A stretch of DNA of 64,000 bases from Pseudomonas sp. Choline-02u-1 (GCF_002836515.1 NZ_PJBC01000010.1:1-64000); one strand, 5' to 3'; counted from the stretch's first letter, positions 37,707-47,061 are shown. Notes: a model not told the origin generated them from the sequence alone. Numbers and translations are program-made.

Positions 37707-38516
37707 TTATTGAAGAACGAAATAATCGTAGCGCATCGACACGGTGGTCTCGAACGGCTCGGCCTGGTCGATCACCGCCGCACGACGCTCGGCACTGGCA
37801 CGCCAGCCGTGGGGCGTCATCGCCAACAGGTTGGCGCGATCCTCGGGCTTGTCCAGGGTCAGTTTGAATTCCAGGGTTTCGCTGTGCGCCAGTGCCATGC
37901 CGGCTGGCACCAGAGCCAGATGCTTGTCGTCGGTGTACTCGCGGACCTCGTCGTACAGGCGCTCGCGCAGTTCCATCAGATGGCCGCGAGTCGGGCCGAC
38001 TTTCATCAGACCACCGCCGATGCTGAGCAGCCGCTTGGCTTCCTCCCAGTCCAGCGGACTGAAAACGCTGGCGAGAAACTGGCAACTGCCTGAAGCCAAG
38101 GGCACGCGCGCCATGCTGGCAATCAACCAGGTAATCGCCGGATTGCGTTTGCAGGCGCGTTTGACCGCTTCGCGAGAGATATCCAGTGCGTAGCCGTCAG
38201 CGTTGGGCAAAGCCTCGGCGATTTGCGCGGTGTAGTAACCCTCGCCACAACCGATGTCGACCCAGCGATCCGGCGCATAACCGGCGGCCAGTTCGGCCAG
38301 GCGCCTGGCCACCGGTGCGTAATGCCCGGCGTTCAAAAAGTCACGCCGCGCCTCGACCATCGCCTGATTGTCGCCCGGGTCGCGGCTGTTCTTGTGCTGC
38401 ACCGGCAACAGGTTCAGATATCCCTGACGCGCACGGTCGAACCGATGCCCGGCAGGGCAGACTACGCCGTTGTCCACCGCATTGAGCGGTTCACTGCAGA
38501 TGGGGCATGCGAGCAT
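37707..38516 (-). CDS. rlmA: 23S rRNA (guanine745-N1)-methyltransferase RlmA
   Basis: A 269-residue methyltransferase. An N-terminal zinc-binding module (Cys4, Cys7, Cys20, His24 in [11 protein letters not shown]...VVCPAGH) is followed by a Rossmann SAM domain with WVDIGCGEGYYTAQI. It methylates G745-type positions of 23S rRNA. It starts on the dapE stop codon (one-base overlap), so the two are co-translated. Distinguishing RlmA(I) from the RlmA(II)/TlrB branch rests on gram-negative origin only. Confidence 0.9.
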   Translation of the reverse strand: MLACPICSEPLNAVDNGVVCPAGHRFDRARQGYLNLLPVQHKNSRDPGDNQAMVEARRDFLNAGHYAPVARRLAELAAGYAPDRWVDIGCGEGYYTAQIAEALPNADGYALDISREAVKRACKRNPAITWLIASMARVPLASGSCQFLASVFSPLDWEEAKRLLSIGGGLMKVGPTRGHLMELRERLYDEVREYTDDKHLALVPAGMALAHSETLEFKLTLDKPEDRANLLAMTPHGWRASAERRAAVIDQAEPFETTVSMRYDYFVLQ

Positions 38517-39667
38517 CAGGCGAGCAACTTGATCAGAGTCTGGTAATAGATTTCGGTCAGCACATCGAGGTCCGCCGCCAGCACGCGCTCGTTGACCTGG
38601 TGAATGGTTGCGTTGACCGGGCCCAGTTCAACCACTTGCGTGCCCATGGTCGCGATGAAGCGGCCATCGGATGTGCCGCCACTGGTTGACGCTTTGGTTT
38701 CGCGACCGGTGATGTCCTTGATGCTCGACGACACTGCATCGAGCAGCGCGCCCGGTTCGGTGAGGAATGGCAGGCCGGACAGCGCCCAGTCGATGTGCCA
38801 GTCCAGGCCGTGCTTGTCGAGGATGTCGGCGACGCGTTTCTGCAGGCCTTCGACGGTCGATTCGGTGGAAAAACGGAAGTTGAACACCGCCACCAGATCA
38901 CCGGGAATCACGTTGGTCGCGCCGGTGCCGGAATTGAGATTGGAAATCTGGAAACTGGTCGGCGGGAAGAAATCGTTGCCGTGGTCCCAGTGCTCGGCGG
39001 CAAGTTCCGCCAGCGCCGGAGCGGCGAGGTGGATCGGGTTTTTCGCCAGATGCGGGTAGGCCACGTGCCCCTGCACGCCTTTGACCGTGAGCCTGGCACC
39101 GAGGGAGCCGCGACGGCCGTTTTTCACCACATCGCCGACCAGCGTGGTGCTCGATGGCTCGCCAACGATGCACCAGTCCAGACGCTCGTTGCGCGCCACC
39201 AGACGTTCGACCACAGCCTTGGTGCCGTGATGCGCCGGGCCTTCTTCGTCGCTGGTGATCAGGAACGCGACCTTGCCTTTATGGTTCGGGTAATCGGCGA
39301 CGAAGCGTTCAGCGGCAACGGTCATCGAAGCCAGGCTGCCTTTCATGTCCGCCGCGCCACGGCCGCAGAGCATGCCGTGTTCGTCGATGATGGCGTTGAA
39401 CGGATCGATCTGCCATGCGGTAACCGGACCGGTAGGCACCACGTCGGTGTGGCCGGCGAAGCACAGCACCGGGCCATCGTTATTGCCGTGAGTGGCCCAG
39501 AAATTATCCACATCTTCGATGCGCATCGGCTCCAGGGTGAAACCGGCATCGCCCAGGCGCTGCATCATCTGCTTCTGGCAGTCAGCGTCGACCGGGGTCA
39601 CGGAAGGACGGCGGATCAGGTCGATGGCCAGTTGAAGGGTCGGCGATAGGTCGGCGTGGGCCGTCAT
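38516..39667 (-). CDS. dapE: Succinyl-diaminopimelate desuccinylase
   Basis: A 383-residue M20-type dizinc hydrolase that removes succinate from N-succinyl-LL-diaminopimelate in the lysine and peptidoglycan pathway. Metal and catalytic residues lie in [14 protein letters not shown] (His), [12 protein letters not shown] (Asp) and [15 protein letters not shown] (catalytic Glu). ATG 39667 is the family start; the upstream frame runs into a REP doublet and is not coding. Other dap genes (dapD, dapC) lie elsewhere in this window. Confidence 0.95.
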   Translation of the reverse strand: MTAHADLSPTLQLAIDLIRRPSVTPVDADCQKQMMQRLGDAGFTLEPMRIEDVDNFWATHGNNDGPVLCFAGHTDVVPTGPVTAWQIDPFNAIIDEHGMLCGRGAADMKGSLASMTVAAERFVADYPNHKGKVAFLITSDEEGPAHHGTKAVVERLVARNERLDWCIVGEPSSTTLVGDVVKNGRRGSLGARLTVKGVQGHVAYPHLAKNPIHLAAPALAELAAEHWDHGNDFFPPTSFQISNLNSGTGATNVIPGDLVAVFNFRFSTESTVEGLQKRVADILDKHGLDWHIDWALSGLPFLTEPGALLDAVSSSIKDITGRETKASTSGGTSDGRFIATMGTQVVELGPVNATIHQVNERVLAADLDVLTEIYYQTLIKLLA

Positions 39668-39698
39668 GTAATAACTCCGGGGTGCGCACGGTAAACCT

Positions 39699-39786
39699 GT
39701 AGGAGCTGCCGAAGGCTGCGATCTTTTGATCTTGTTTTTGAAATCAACAGCAAAATCAAAAGATCGCAGCCTTCGGCAGCTCCTAC
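39699..39786. repeat. REP doublet, family B
   Basis: Perfectly inverted TAGGAGCTGCCGAAGGCTGC units with GATCTTTTGATC inner ends lie between dapE and ndvB. The pair could fold into a stem of about 35 bp. Confidence 0.88.
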
Positions 39787-39871
39787 GGGATGTGTTGGCA
39801 TTGAAAAAGGCGACCATTCTAATGCAAAACGGCGACCCGAAGGCCGCCGTTTGACGTTAAGCAGTAACCGA

Positions 39872-42460
39872 TCAAGCAGCGGCAGGCTCAGCCTTGGCCA
39901 CAGGTTTGGGCAGCGACGACAGGAACGCCATGATCAATGCCGCCAGATACGGCAGCGACTGCACCAGCAGCATGGTTACCCAGAAGCGCATGTCATTGCT
40001 CGGAATGCCCTGCACCAGGAAAATCCCCAGCGCCGCGCCCCACAGCAACAGCATGATGAACAACTCTTCGCGAGCCTCGCTGATCGCCACCCAGAAACCA
40101 TGGTTGTCGGCATTTTTCGGCGTGCGGAAAAACGGAATGCTGCTGGTGAAGAAACCGTACAGCACCGCTTTGGCGATGGTGTGCGATAACGCCAGCCCGG
40201 CCAGCGCCGCGCAGAACGCATCCTTCAGATTCACGCCGACGGCGCGGCGATAGAGGAAGATGATCTTGCCGACCTTGAACACGAACAGCGCCAACGGCGG
40301 GATCGCGAAAATCAGCAACGGCGGATCGACCCGTTGCGGCACGATGATCATCGCCGCTGACCACAACAGCGCGCCAACGGTGAAGAAGATGTTCATGCCA
40401 TCGGCGACCCACGGCAGCCAACCGGCGAGGAAGTGATAACGCTGACCGCGAGTCAGTTCGGTGTCCTTGCCGCGCAGCAGGCTGCGGGTGTGGCGCTTGA
40501 TGATCTGGATTGCGCCGTAGGCCCAACGGAAACGCTGTTTCTTGAAGTCGATGAAGGTATCCGGCATCAGGCCCTTGCCGTAGCTGTCGTGGTAATACGC
40601 CGCCGACAGCCCTTTCTCGAACACGCGCAGACCCAGTTCGGCGTCTTCACAGATGCACCAGTCGGCCCAGCCCAATTCTTCCAGTACCGAGCGGCGGGTC
40701 ATGGTCATGGTGCCGTGCTGAATGATCGCGTCACGGTCGTTGCGGGTCACCATGCCGATGTGGAAGAAGCCTTTGTATTCGGCATAGCAAAGCTTCTTGA
40801 AGGTGCTTTCGTTCTGGTCGCGATAATCCTGCGGCGACTGCACCACGGCGATTTTCGGGTCGGCGAAGTGCGGCACCATGTGCTTGAGCCAGTTGGGGTG
40901 CACGCAGTAATCGGAGTCGATCACCGCGATCACTTCGGCATCCTTGGCGGTGTGCGGAATCAGGTAATTCAGCGCGCCCCCCTTGAAACCGGCCAGTGGC
41001 GATACGTGGAAGAACTTGAAGCGCGGGCCGAGTGTCGCGCAGTAATCGCGCACCGGCTCCCACACCGCCGGATCCTTGGTGTTGTTGTCGATGATCAGGA
41101 CTTCAAAGTCCGGATAATCCAGTGCAGCGAGGGCGTCGAGGGTCTGTTTGACCATCTCCGGCGGCTCGTTGTAGCAGGGCACGTGGATCGACACTTTCGG
41201 TCGGTAATCGGAATCGCCCAGCACCGGCAGGAATTCCCGCCGGCGTTTGTGAATCCACACCGCTTCGGCCAGTTCATGGGCCTCGGTGAGCAGGACAATG
41301 AACACCCCGAGCGCACCGAGCGCCAGGAGGAATCCGACCGTGAGGCTGAACCACGTGCTGTATTGCTGGCTGTAGTCGTAACCGATGTACACCAGCACCG
41401 AACCGCACAGGAACGCGATAAACGTCAGGAACGTGCGGCCGCGCTGGCGCAGCGCCGAGCCGTCGATCATCAGCAGGGTCAGCGACAGCAGTGCCAGCAC
41501 CACCGAGCCGATGGCCAGCACGCGCCACTGCGGAATCGCCACCACCGGGCCTTCGAAATTGAATTTCTGCTGACGCGCGGCGTTGAACACGCCCCAGTAA
41601 GCGCCCACAGAACCTTCGTCGCTGGCCTTCCAAGGCTGATCGAACGCTTCGATCACGAAGTAGTTGAAGCCTTGGCGATTGAGCTTGTTGACCAGAGTGC
41701 GCAAATAAATCGCCTGATCTGCCGGCGATGCGTCAGCGCCACCGCGCATGCGCCCATTGCTCGGCCAGCCGACTTCAGACAGCAGCAGCGGTTTTTTCGG
41801 AAAGAGCTTTTTCAGGTCGCGGGCGCGGTCGAAAACGAACTGGCCAGCCTTGTCCACCGGAATGAATTCCCAGTAGGGCAAGACATGGGCGGCAATCAGG
41901 TCAACGTGCTTGGCCAGTTGCGGGTATTTCTCCCAGATGTGCCATTGTTCGGAGGTGGTTACCGGCACTTTGACGGCAGCGCGCACCCGATCCAGCAGAA
42001 CGATCAAGGCCTCAGGGGTGATCTCTTCGCGAAACAGCGCCTCGTTGCCGACCACCACGCGCACCACGCTGCGCGAGGTATTCGCCAGTTCGATGGCTTT
42101 AACGATTTCCCGTTCGTTGCGTTCCTGATCCGGGCTGATCCAGATACCGAGGGTCACACGCAAACCGAACTCTTCAGCCAGTTTCGGGATGTCTCCCAGC
42201 GAACCGTCCACCGAATAGATACGGATGTTGTCGGTCAGCTTGCTCATGATTTCCAGGTCACGGCGCATTTCGTCGTCAGACGGATATTGATCCTTCTGTG
42301 GGAATTGCCCCTGCTGGAATGGCGAATAAGAGAAGCCGGAGATTTGCTGCGGCCAGTCCGGCGCCGTGACCGGGCGATTGACCAGCGCCCAGAAACCGGT
42401 GAACAAGGCAGCGATGGCCAGCACCACCACCAGGTTGAGTCCAAATTTACGCGATGACAT
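39872..42460 (-). CDS. ndvB: NdvB-type beta-(1,3)-glucan synthase with N-terminal GH17 domain
   Basis: An 862-residue membrane protein. Order: N-terminal membrane helix (about 9-27), a GH17-like domain (about 40-300) with acid/base Glu140 (VVVGNEALF) and nucleophile Glu229 (LLLSEVGWPSNG), several membrane helices, a GT2 domain with DSDYCVHPNW, ED in WCICEDAELGLRVF and QRFRW, then more membrane helices. It matches the P. aeruginosa NdvB that makes cyclic glucans linked to biofilm tolerance. Both active sites look intact. The ndvB-dapE-rlmA order, as I recall it from P. aeruginosa, supports the name. ATG 42460 has weak GGAA upstream. Confidence 0.88.
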   Translation of the reverse strand: MSSRKFGLNLVVVLAIAALFTGFWALVNRPVTAPDWPQQISGFSYSPFQQGQFPQKDQYPSDDEMRRDLEIMSKLTDNIRIYSVDGSLGDIPKLAEEFGLRVTLGIWISPDQERNEREIVKAIELANTSRSVVRVVVGNEALFREEITPEALIVLLDRVRAAVKVPVTTSEQWHIWEKYPQLAKHVDLIAAHVLPYWEFIPVDKAGQFVFDRARDLKKLFPKKPLLLSEVGWPSNGRMRGGADASPADQAIYLRTLVNKLNRQGFNYFVIEAFDQPWKASDEGSVGAYWGVFNAARQQKFNFEGPVVAIPQWRVLAIGSVVLALLSLTLLMIDGSALRQRGRTFLTFIAFLCGSVLVYIGYDYSQQYSTWFSLTVGFLLALGALGVFIVLLTEAHELAEAVWIHKRRREFLPVLGDSDYRPKVSIHVPCYNEPPEMVKQTLDALAALDYPDFEVLIIDNNTKDPAVWEPVRDYCATLGPRFKFFHVSPLAGFKGGALNYLIPHTAKDAEVIAVIDSDYCVHPNWLKHMVPHFADPKIAVVQSPQDYRDQNESTFKKLCYAEYKGFFHIGMVTRNDRDAIIQHGTMTMTRRSVLEELGWADWCICEDAELGLRVFEKGLSAAYYHDSYGKGLMPDTFIDFKKQRFRWAYGAIQIIKRHTRSLLRGKDTELTRGQRYHFLAGWLPWVADGMNIFFTVGALLWSAAMIIVPQRVDPPLLIFAIPPLALFVFKVGKIIFLYRRAVGVNLKDAFCAALAGLALSHTIAKAVLYGFFTSSIPFFRTPKNADNHGFWVAISEAREELFIMLLLWGAALGIFLVQGIPSNDMRFWVTMLLVQSLPYLAALIMAFLSSLPKPVAKAEPAAA

Positions 42461-42680
42461 AGCTGTTTCGGGTTCCAAAGGCTGTGGAACGGAGGATCGG
42501 TAGGCTAATACGCCGAAGGGCGCGCATCCTACACCGACAGTTCGCCGGTCGTACATCAGACAGGGAAATGGCTCACATTGGGCAAGCCTCTTTGACTTAA
42601 GTTCTTGCACTTGTCGCTTGCAGCTTAAAACTTGTCGCTGCGTAGCCCTATAATGCGCGCCGGTTTTTGGGGTAATGGTC

Positions 42681-43493
42681 ATGAGTACAGAAGATCCGCG
42701 GTTTGCAGGCATCGCCCGTTTGTATGGCATCGAGGGCCTGGAACGCTTGCGCGCCGCCCATGTGGCGATCGTCGGCGTCGGTGGCGTCGGTTCCTGGGCG
42801 GCGGAAGCCATGGCCCGGTGCGGGGTTGGCGAGATTTCGCTGTTCGACCTCGACGACGTCTGTGTCAGCAACGCCAACCGCCAGTTGCACGCCCTGGACA
42901 GCACCGTGGGCAAACCCAAGGTCGAAGTGATGGCCGAGCGTCTGCGCGGGATCAATCCCGATTGCACGGTGCACGCCGTGGCCGATTTCGTCACTCGCGA
43001 CACCATGGCCGAATACATCACGCCGAACATCGACTGCGTGATCGACTGCATCGATGCGGTCAATGCCAAAGCGGCGCTGATCGCCTGGTGCAAACGCCGC
43101 AAGATCCAGATCATCACCACCGGCGGCGCGGGTGGGCAGATCGACCCGACGCTGATTCAGGTCTGCGATCTGAATCGCACCTTCAACGATCCGCTGGCTT
43201 CGAAAGTCCGTTCGACTTTGCGCCGGGACTACGGCTTTTCCCGCACCGTGACCCGCCACTACAGCGTGCCGTGTGTGTTTTCCACGGAACAGCTGCGCTA
43301 TCCGAAACCGGACGGCAGCATTTGTCTGCAGAAGAGTTTTGTCGGCGACGGCGTAAAACTCGACTGCGCCGGCGGGTTTGGCGCGGTGATGATGGTCACG
43401 GCGACGTTCGGCATGGTCGCGGCGACCAAGGCTGTGGACAAGATTGTGGCGGGGGTGCGGCGCCCTTCGGACCGAGTAAAACCTCAGGCTTGA
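42681..43493 (+). CDS. tcdA: tRNA threonylcarbamoyladenosine dehydratase TcdA (CsdL)
   Basis: A 270-residue E1-like enzyme that cyclises t6A37 to ct6A using ATP. The nucleotide-binding VAIVGVGGVGSWAAEAMAR, LFDLDDVCVSNANRQLHA and TTGGAGGQIDPT are typical of the family. ATG 42681 is preferred over 42675 because GGGG then sits at an eight-base spacing. TATAAT at 42649-42654 is a clear -10. It lies next to the CsdA/CsdE-type genes, which in E. coli supply sulfur to CsdL. Confidence 0.93.
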   Translation: MSTEDPRFAGIARLYGIEGLERLRAAHVAIVGVGGVGSWAAEAMARCGVGEISLFDLDDVCVSNANRQLHALDSTVGKPKVEVMAERLRGINPDCTVHAVADFVTRDTMAEYITPNIDCVIDCIDAVNAKAALIAWCKRRKIQIITTGGAGGQIDPTLIQVCDLNRTFNDPLASKVRSTLRRDYGFSRTVTRHYSVPCVFSTEQLRYPKPDGSICLQKSFVGDGVKLDCAGGFGAVMMVTATFGMVAATKAVDKIVAGVRRPSDRVKPQA

Positions 43494-43512
43494 TGTTGGG
43501 GCTGCTGGCCCC

Positions 43513-43586
43513 TTCGCGAGCAAGCCCGCTCCCACATTGGATCTGTGGTGTAAAAAAATCCCCTGTGGGAGCTGGCTTGCCAGCGA
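43513..43586. repeat. REP pair, mixed variants
   Basis: A minus-oriented family A unit (TTCGCGAGCAAGCCCGCTCC) is followed by a plus-oriented unit of a different sequence (GGGAGCTGGCTTGCCAGCGA). It is thus a mixed pair and may come from two insertions. Confidence 0.7.
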
Positions 43587-43592
43587 TGGCGA

Positions 43593-43997
43593 TTAACCGG
43601 CCAATTCATTCATCCGCTGGAGCACGGCATTCAAGCCATTACTGCGCGAGGGCGATAGCTGGCGCGACAGGCCGAGCTGATTAAACCAGTCAGGCAAGTC
43701 GATTTGCTTTAAATCAGCCGCCGACAAGCCGTTGACCCGCAGCAGCAATAAAGCCACCAACCCGCGAATCATCCGCGCATCGCTGCTCGCCCTGAACTGC
43801 CAGTGCCCGTCGCGCAAATCCCCGACCAGCCACACCTGACTCTCACAGCCATGCACTCGGTTGGTCTCACTCTTTTGCGCGTCATCCAGCGCTGGCAAGC
43901 GATCACCAAACTGCATCAGCAATCGCGCCCGCTGCTCCCAGCCCGCCGCGTTTTGGAAAGTCTGCAGCGCTTCGGCCGCTTCCACCGGCAAACTCAT
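43593..43997 (-). CDS. csdE: SufE-like cysteine desulfurase activator (CsdE-type)
   Basis: A 134-residue SufE-fold protein with the sulfur-accepting Cys51 in NRVHGCESQVWLVG, the same position as the SufE active cysteine. It takes persulfide from its desulfurase and passes it on. It overlaps the desulfurase gene by four bases. Adjacent tcdA points to the Csd rather than Suf branch; the csdE label is inferred from that. Confidence 0.85.
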   Translation of the reverse strand: MSLPVEAAEALQTFQNAAGWEQRARLLMQFGDRLPALDDAQKSETNRVHGCESQVWLVGDLRDGHWQFRASSDARMIRGLVALLLLRVNGLSAADLKQIDLPDWFNQLGLSRQLSPSRSNGLNAVLQRMNELAG

Positions 43998-45199
43998 CGC
44001 AACAGCTCCAGCGCCTGATCCAGCGCCTCGAAAAAGCGCTCCAGATCTTCCGAATCGTTGTACAGGGCCAGCGACACGCGAATCGCGCCGGCCAGTTCGA
44101 AGCTTTTCATCAAAGGCATGGCGCAGTGATGCCCGGCACGCACGGCGATGCCTTGTTCGGTGAGCAGATGCGCGAGATCGGCGTTGTGCACGCCGTCGAC
44201 GACAAAACTGGCCAGCGCCAGTTGCGGCGTGCCCAGCAGGCGAATGCCATTGCGTGCGGCAAGCCCACGCAGCAGATAGTCGTGCAATGCCGCTTCATGG
44301 GCAGATACGGCGTCCTGATCCAAACCGGCCAAGTAGTCGAGGGTCGCTCCGAGGCCGATGACACTGGCGATCGGCGGTGTGCCTGCCTCGAACCCCAACG
44401 GCGCGGGGCGGAAGCGCGAATCCTGATAATTGGCATCGAGCACCATTTCGCCGCCGAACTGCCAATGCTGCAATTGCTCCAGCGCAGCGTTGCGCCCGAA
44501 CAGCACGCCGAGCCCATCGGGGCCATACAGTTTGTGGCTGGAAAATACATAGAAATCGCAACCCAGCGCCTGCACATCATGCCGGCCGTGCACCACACCC
44601 TGCGCGCCATCGACCACCGTCAGCGCATTCTGCGCCTTGGCCATGCCGAGCAAAGCGGTCAGTGGCTGCCAGGCGCCGAGCACGTTGGACAACTGGCTGA
44701 CCGCCAACAAGCGTGTGCGCGGGCCGATCAGATGCACGGCAGCGGCGAGATCGATCAGGCCGTCGGCGTCCAGCGGCAGGATCACCAGTTTCAGCTGACG
44801 GCGTTGCGCCAGTTGCTGCCACGGCAGCAGGTTGGCGTGATGCTCCAGTGCGCTGATGACAATCTCATCGCCCGGCTGAAACAGAGGCTCCAGACCATAA
44901 GCCAGCAGATTCAGCGCACTGGTGGCGCCGTGCGTGAAAATGATCTGCCCGCTGTCACCGGCATTCAGCCATTGGCCTGCCTTTCGGCGACTGTCTTCGA
45001 ACGCCTGAGTCGCGTGCGCGCCAGGCAGGTGTTGCGCACGATGCACATTGGCCGCGCCATTGGCGTAGTAATGCGTCAGTGCGTCGAGCAGGGCTTGAGG
45101 TTTTTGTGTAGTGGCGGCGCTGTCCAGATAGGTCTGGTCTTGCCGTTGCAGTGCGGCGATAGCCGGGAAATCGGCGCGCCAGGGGGAGGGGATCATCAT
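43994..45199 (-). CDS. csdA: Cysteine desulfurase, SufS/CsdA class II
   Basis: A 401-residue PLP enzyme turning L-cysteine into alanine with a protein persulfide. The PLP lysine is in FSSHKLYGPDGLGVLFG and the catalytic Cys in RAGHHCAMP (class II loop). The start at 45199 has GGAGGGG nearby. It is probably CsdA, by analogy with E. coli csdA-csdE-csdL, because it is with a SufE partner and TcdA, while no sufBCD genes are in the window. Confidence 0.88.
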   Translation of the reverse strand: MMIPSPWRADFPAIAALQRQDQTYLDSAATTQKPQALLDALTHYYANGAANVHRAQHLPGAHATQAFEDSRRKAGQWLNAGDSGQIIFTHGATSALNLLAYGLEPLFQPGDEIVISALEHHANLLPWQQLAQRRQLKLVILPLDADGLIDLAAAVHLIGPRTRLLAVSQLSNVLGAWQPLTALLGMAKAQNALTVVDGAQGVVHGRHDVQALGCDFYVFSSHKLYGPDGLGVLFGRNAALEQLQHWQFGGEMVLDANYQDSRFRPAPLGFEAGTPPIASVIGLGATLDYLAGLDQDAVSAHEAALHDYLLRGLAARNGIRLLGTPQLALASFVVDGVHNADLAHLLTEQGIAVRAGHHCAMPLMKSFELAGAIRVSLALYNDSEDLERFFEALDQALELLR

Positions 45200-45233
45200 G
45201 TTAGCGGGCCCAGGAGGGTGTACGCCTGACCCT

Positions 45234-45321
45234 GTGGGCGCGAGCTTGCTCGCGAAGGGGACCTGTCAGCCAACATGGTTGCCGAATGACAGACCGCTTT
45301 CGCGAGCAAGCCCGCTCCTAC
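45234..45321. repeat. REP doublet, family A
   Basis: Inverted GCGAGCTTGCTCGCGA and GAGCAAGCCCGCTCC units, with an ordinary spacer, between csdA and dapD. Confidence 0.83.
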
Positions 45322-45340
45322 AGGTATTGGGTGGTGCTGC

Positions 45341-46375
45341 TTAGTTATGAGCGTGCAGCGCTTCGTTCAGTTCGATCGCCGATTTGTGGGTTTTGCATTC
45401 CACGGCACCGGTTTCCGAATTGCGACGGAACAGCAGATCAGTCTGGCCAGCCAGCTCACGCGCCTTCACGACCTTGACCAGATTGTTGTGCTCGTCGAGC
45501 AGTGCAACCTTGGTGCCGGCGGTGACGTACAGGCCTGACTCGACAGTGTTGCGGTCGCCCAACGGAATGCCGATACCGGCATTGGCGCCGATCAGGCAGC
45601 CTTCGCCGACCTTGATCACGATGTTGCCGCCGCCCGACAGGGTGCCCATGGTCGAGCAACCGCCGCCCAGGTCCGAACCCTTGCCGACGAAGACGCCAGC
45701 GGAAACGCGGCCTTCGATCATGCCCGGGCCTTCGGTGCCGGCGTTGAAGTTGATGAAACCTTCGTGCATGACGGTGGTGCCTTCGCCGACATAAGCGCCC
45801 AGACGCAGACGTGCGGCATCAGCGATACGCACGCCGGCCGGTACCACGTAGTCGGTCATTTTCGGGAATTTATCCACCGAGAACACTTCCAGCAGCTCGC
45901 CGCGCAGACGCGCTTCGAGTTGCATTTCCGCCAGTTCGCTCAGGTCGATGGCGCCCAGGCTGGTCCACGCCACGTTCGGCAGCAGTGGGAAAATACCGGC
46001 GAGGCTGACGCCGTGCGGCTTGACCAGACGGTGCGAGAGCAGGTGCAGTTTGAGGTAGGCCTCAGGTGTCGAGGTCAGTTGTGCATCTTCAGCCAGCAGC
46101 GTGGCGACCAGTGGCTTGTGGCTCTCGGCCAGACGGGTCAGCAACTTGCCCTGGACGGCGTCGATGCCTTTGACCGCTTCAGCCAGTTGCGCGGCCTGGG
46201 CAGTGGTGAAGGTGATGGCCTGGTTGCCTTCGGTGTAACCGAGGATCGGCGCAACAGCCGCGACCAGTTCAGCCGAAGGGTTGAGCAGTGGCTGGGCGTA
46301 GAACACTTCCAGCCATGCGCCTTGACGGTTCTGGGTGCCGACACCAAAGGCGATGCTGAACAGGGAATTGGACAT
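45341..46375 (-). CDS. dapD: 2,3,4,5-tetrahydrodipicolinate N-succinyltransferase
   Basis: A 344-residue enzyme with a C-terminal left-handed beta-helix (GTTVMHEGFINFNAG, GKGSDLGGGCSTMGTLSGGG, GEGCLIGANAGIGIPLGDR), typical of hexapeptide acyltransferases. It transfers succinate from succinyl-CoA in the lysine pathway. The length fits the longer Pseudomonas/gamma form of DapD, clearly different from the 274-residue E. coli enzyme. Confidence 0.95.
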   Translation of the reverse strand: MSNSLFSIAFGVGTQNRQGAWLEVFYAQPLLNPSAELVAAVAPILGYTEGNQAITFTTAQAAQLAEAVKGIDAVQGKLLTRLAESHKPLVATLLAEDAQLTSTPEAYLKLHLLSHRLVKPHGVSLAGIFPLLPNVAWTSLGAIDLSELAEMQLEARLRGELLEVFSVDKFPKMTDYVVPAGVRIADAARLRLGAYVGEGTTVMHEGFINFNAGTEGPGMIEGRVSAGVFVGKGSDLGGGCSTMGTLSGGGNIVIKVGEGCLIGANAGIGIPLGDRNTVESGLYVTAGTKVALLDEHNNLVKVVKARELAGQTDLLFRRNSETGAVECKTHKSAIELNEALHAHN

Positions 46376-46406
46376 GTGAATACCTCTACAAAGAGTGACG
46401 GGCTGC

Positions 46407-46769
46407 TTACTTCAGAGCGGCCGCGTAGATGTCTGGCTTGAAGCCAATCAGGGTTCGGTCACCGAGATCGAGCACCGGGCGCTTGATCATCGAGGGTTGT
46501 GCGAGCATCAGTTCGATGGCTTTCGACTGGTCGAGATCGGCTTTGCGTTCGTCGTCGAGTTTGCGAAAGGTCGTGCCGGCGCGGTTCAACACGGTTTGCC
46601 AACCGTGCTCGTCGCACCATTGGGTCAGGTGCTCACGGTCAATGCCGGCGGTCTTGTAATCGTGGAAGTCATAGCTGACAGCGTGTTCATCGAGCCAGGT
46701 GCGCGCCTTTTTCATGGTGTCGCACGCCTTGATGCCGAAAAGGTGCAACGTTTTACTTGAAACGGCCAA
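46407..46769 (-). CDS. ArsC/Spx-family reductase (YffB-like), TTG start
   Basis: A 120-residue thioredoxin-fold protein with LFGIKACDTMKKARTWLDEH (a single conserved Cys) and the later SMIKRPVLDLGDRTLIGF (RP motif). It resembles YffB-type ArsC-like proteins rather than true arsenate reductases. The only start that fits the family length is TTG at 46769, with AAAGGGGG about seven bases upstream; the first ATG, at 46865, would add 32 residues of intergenic sequence. It lies 31 bp upstream of dapD, same strand. Confidence 0.85.
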   Translation of the reverse strand: MAVSSKTLHLFGIKACDTMKKARTWLDEHAVSYDFHDYKTAGIDREHLTQWCDEHGWQTVLNRAGTTFRKLDDERKADLDQSKAIELMLAQPSMIKRPVLDLGDRTLIGFKPDIYAAALK

Positions 46770-46871
46770 GGAATCGCCCCCTTTACAGGTGCTGGAAAAA
46801 AATGGTGACGGATTATGCCATGACCGGACGGTTTCGCGGCGCCTCAGGGCAATTTGGCAATGCAAAACCCT

Positions 46872-46956
46872 GTAGGAGCTGACGAGTGAAACGAGGCTGC
46901 GAGCTTTTGATTTTGTTTTTAAATATCAAAAAATCGCAGCGTGCCGCAGCTACCAC
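46872..46956. repeat. Degenerate REP doublet, family B
   Basis: Recognisable but mutated family B arms (TAGGAGCTGACGAGTG and the reverse GTGCCGCAGCTACCAC) in the divergent gap between the ArsC-like gene and the antiporter. It is probably an old copy. Confidence 0.6.
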
Positions 46957-47061
46957 ACGAGAGCCGTGCAGGTGGGCTGCGACATAGGTGCAACGGTCAG
47001 CCACAGCCTAAGGCGCTAATATGGCAGTTCAACGCTGTCGACCGTCTGAGATTTTCGTTTT

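Noticed and set aside
40433..42457. 674-codon plus-strand frame opposite ndvB
   Set aside because: Antisense shadow of the glucan synthase, no recognisable motif.
46407..46769. Arsenate reductase (arsC)
   Set aside because: Single conserved Cys in an YffB/Spx-like setting and no ars neighbours; arsenate detoxification is unsupported.
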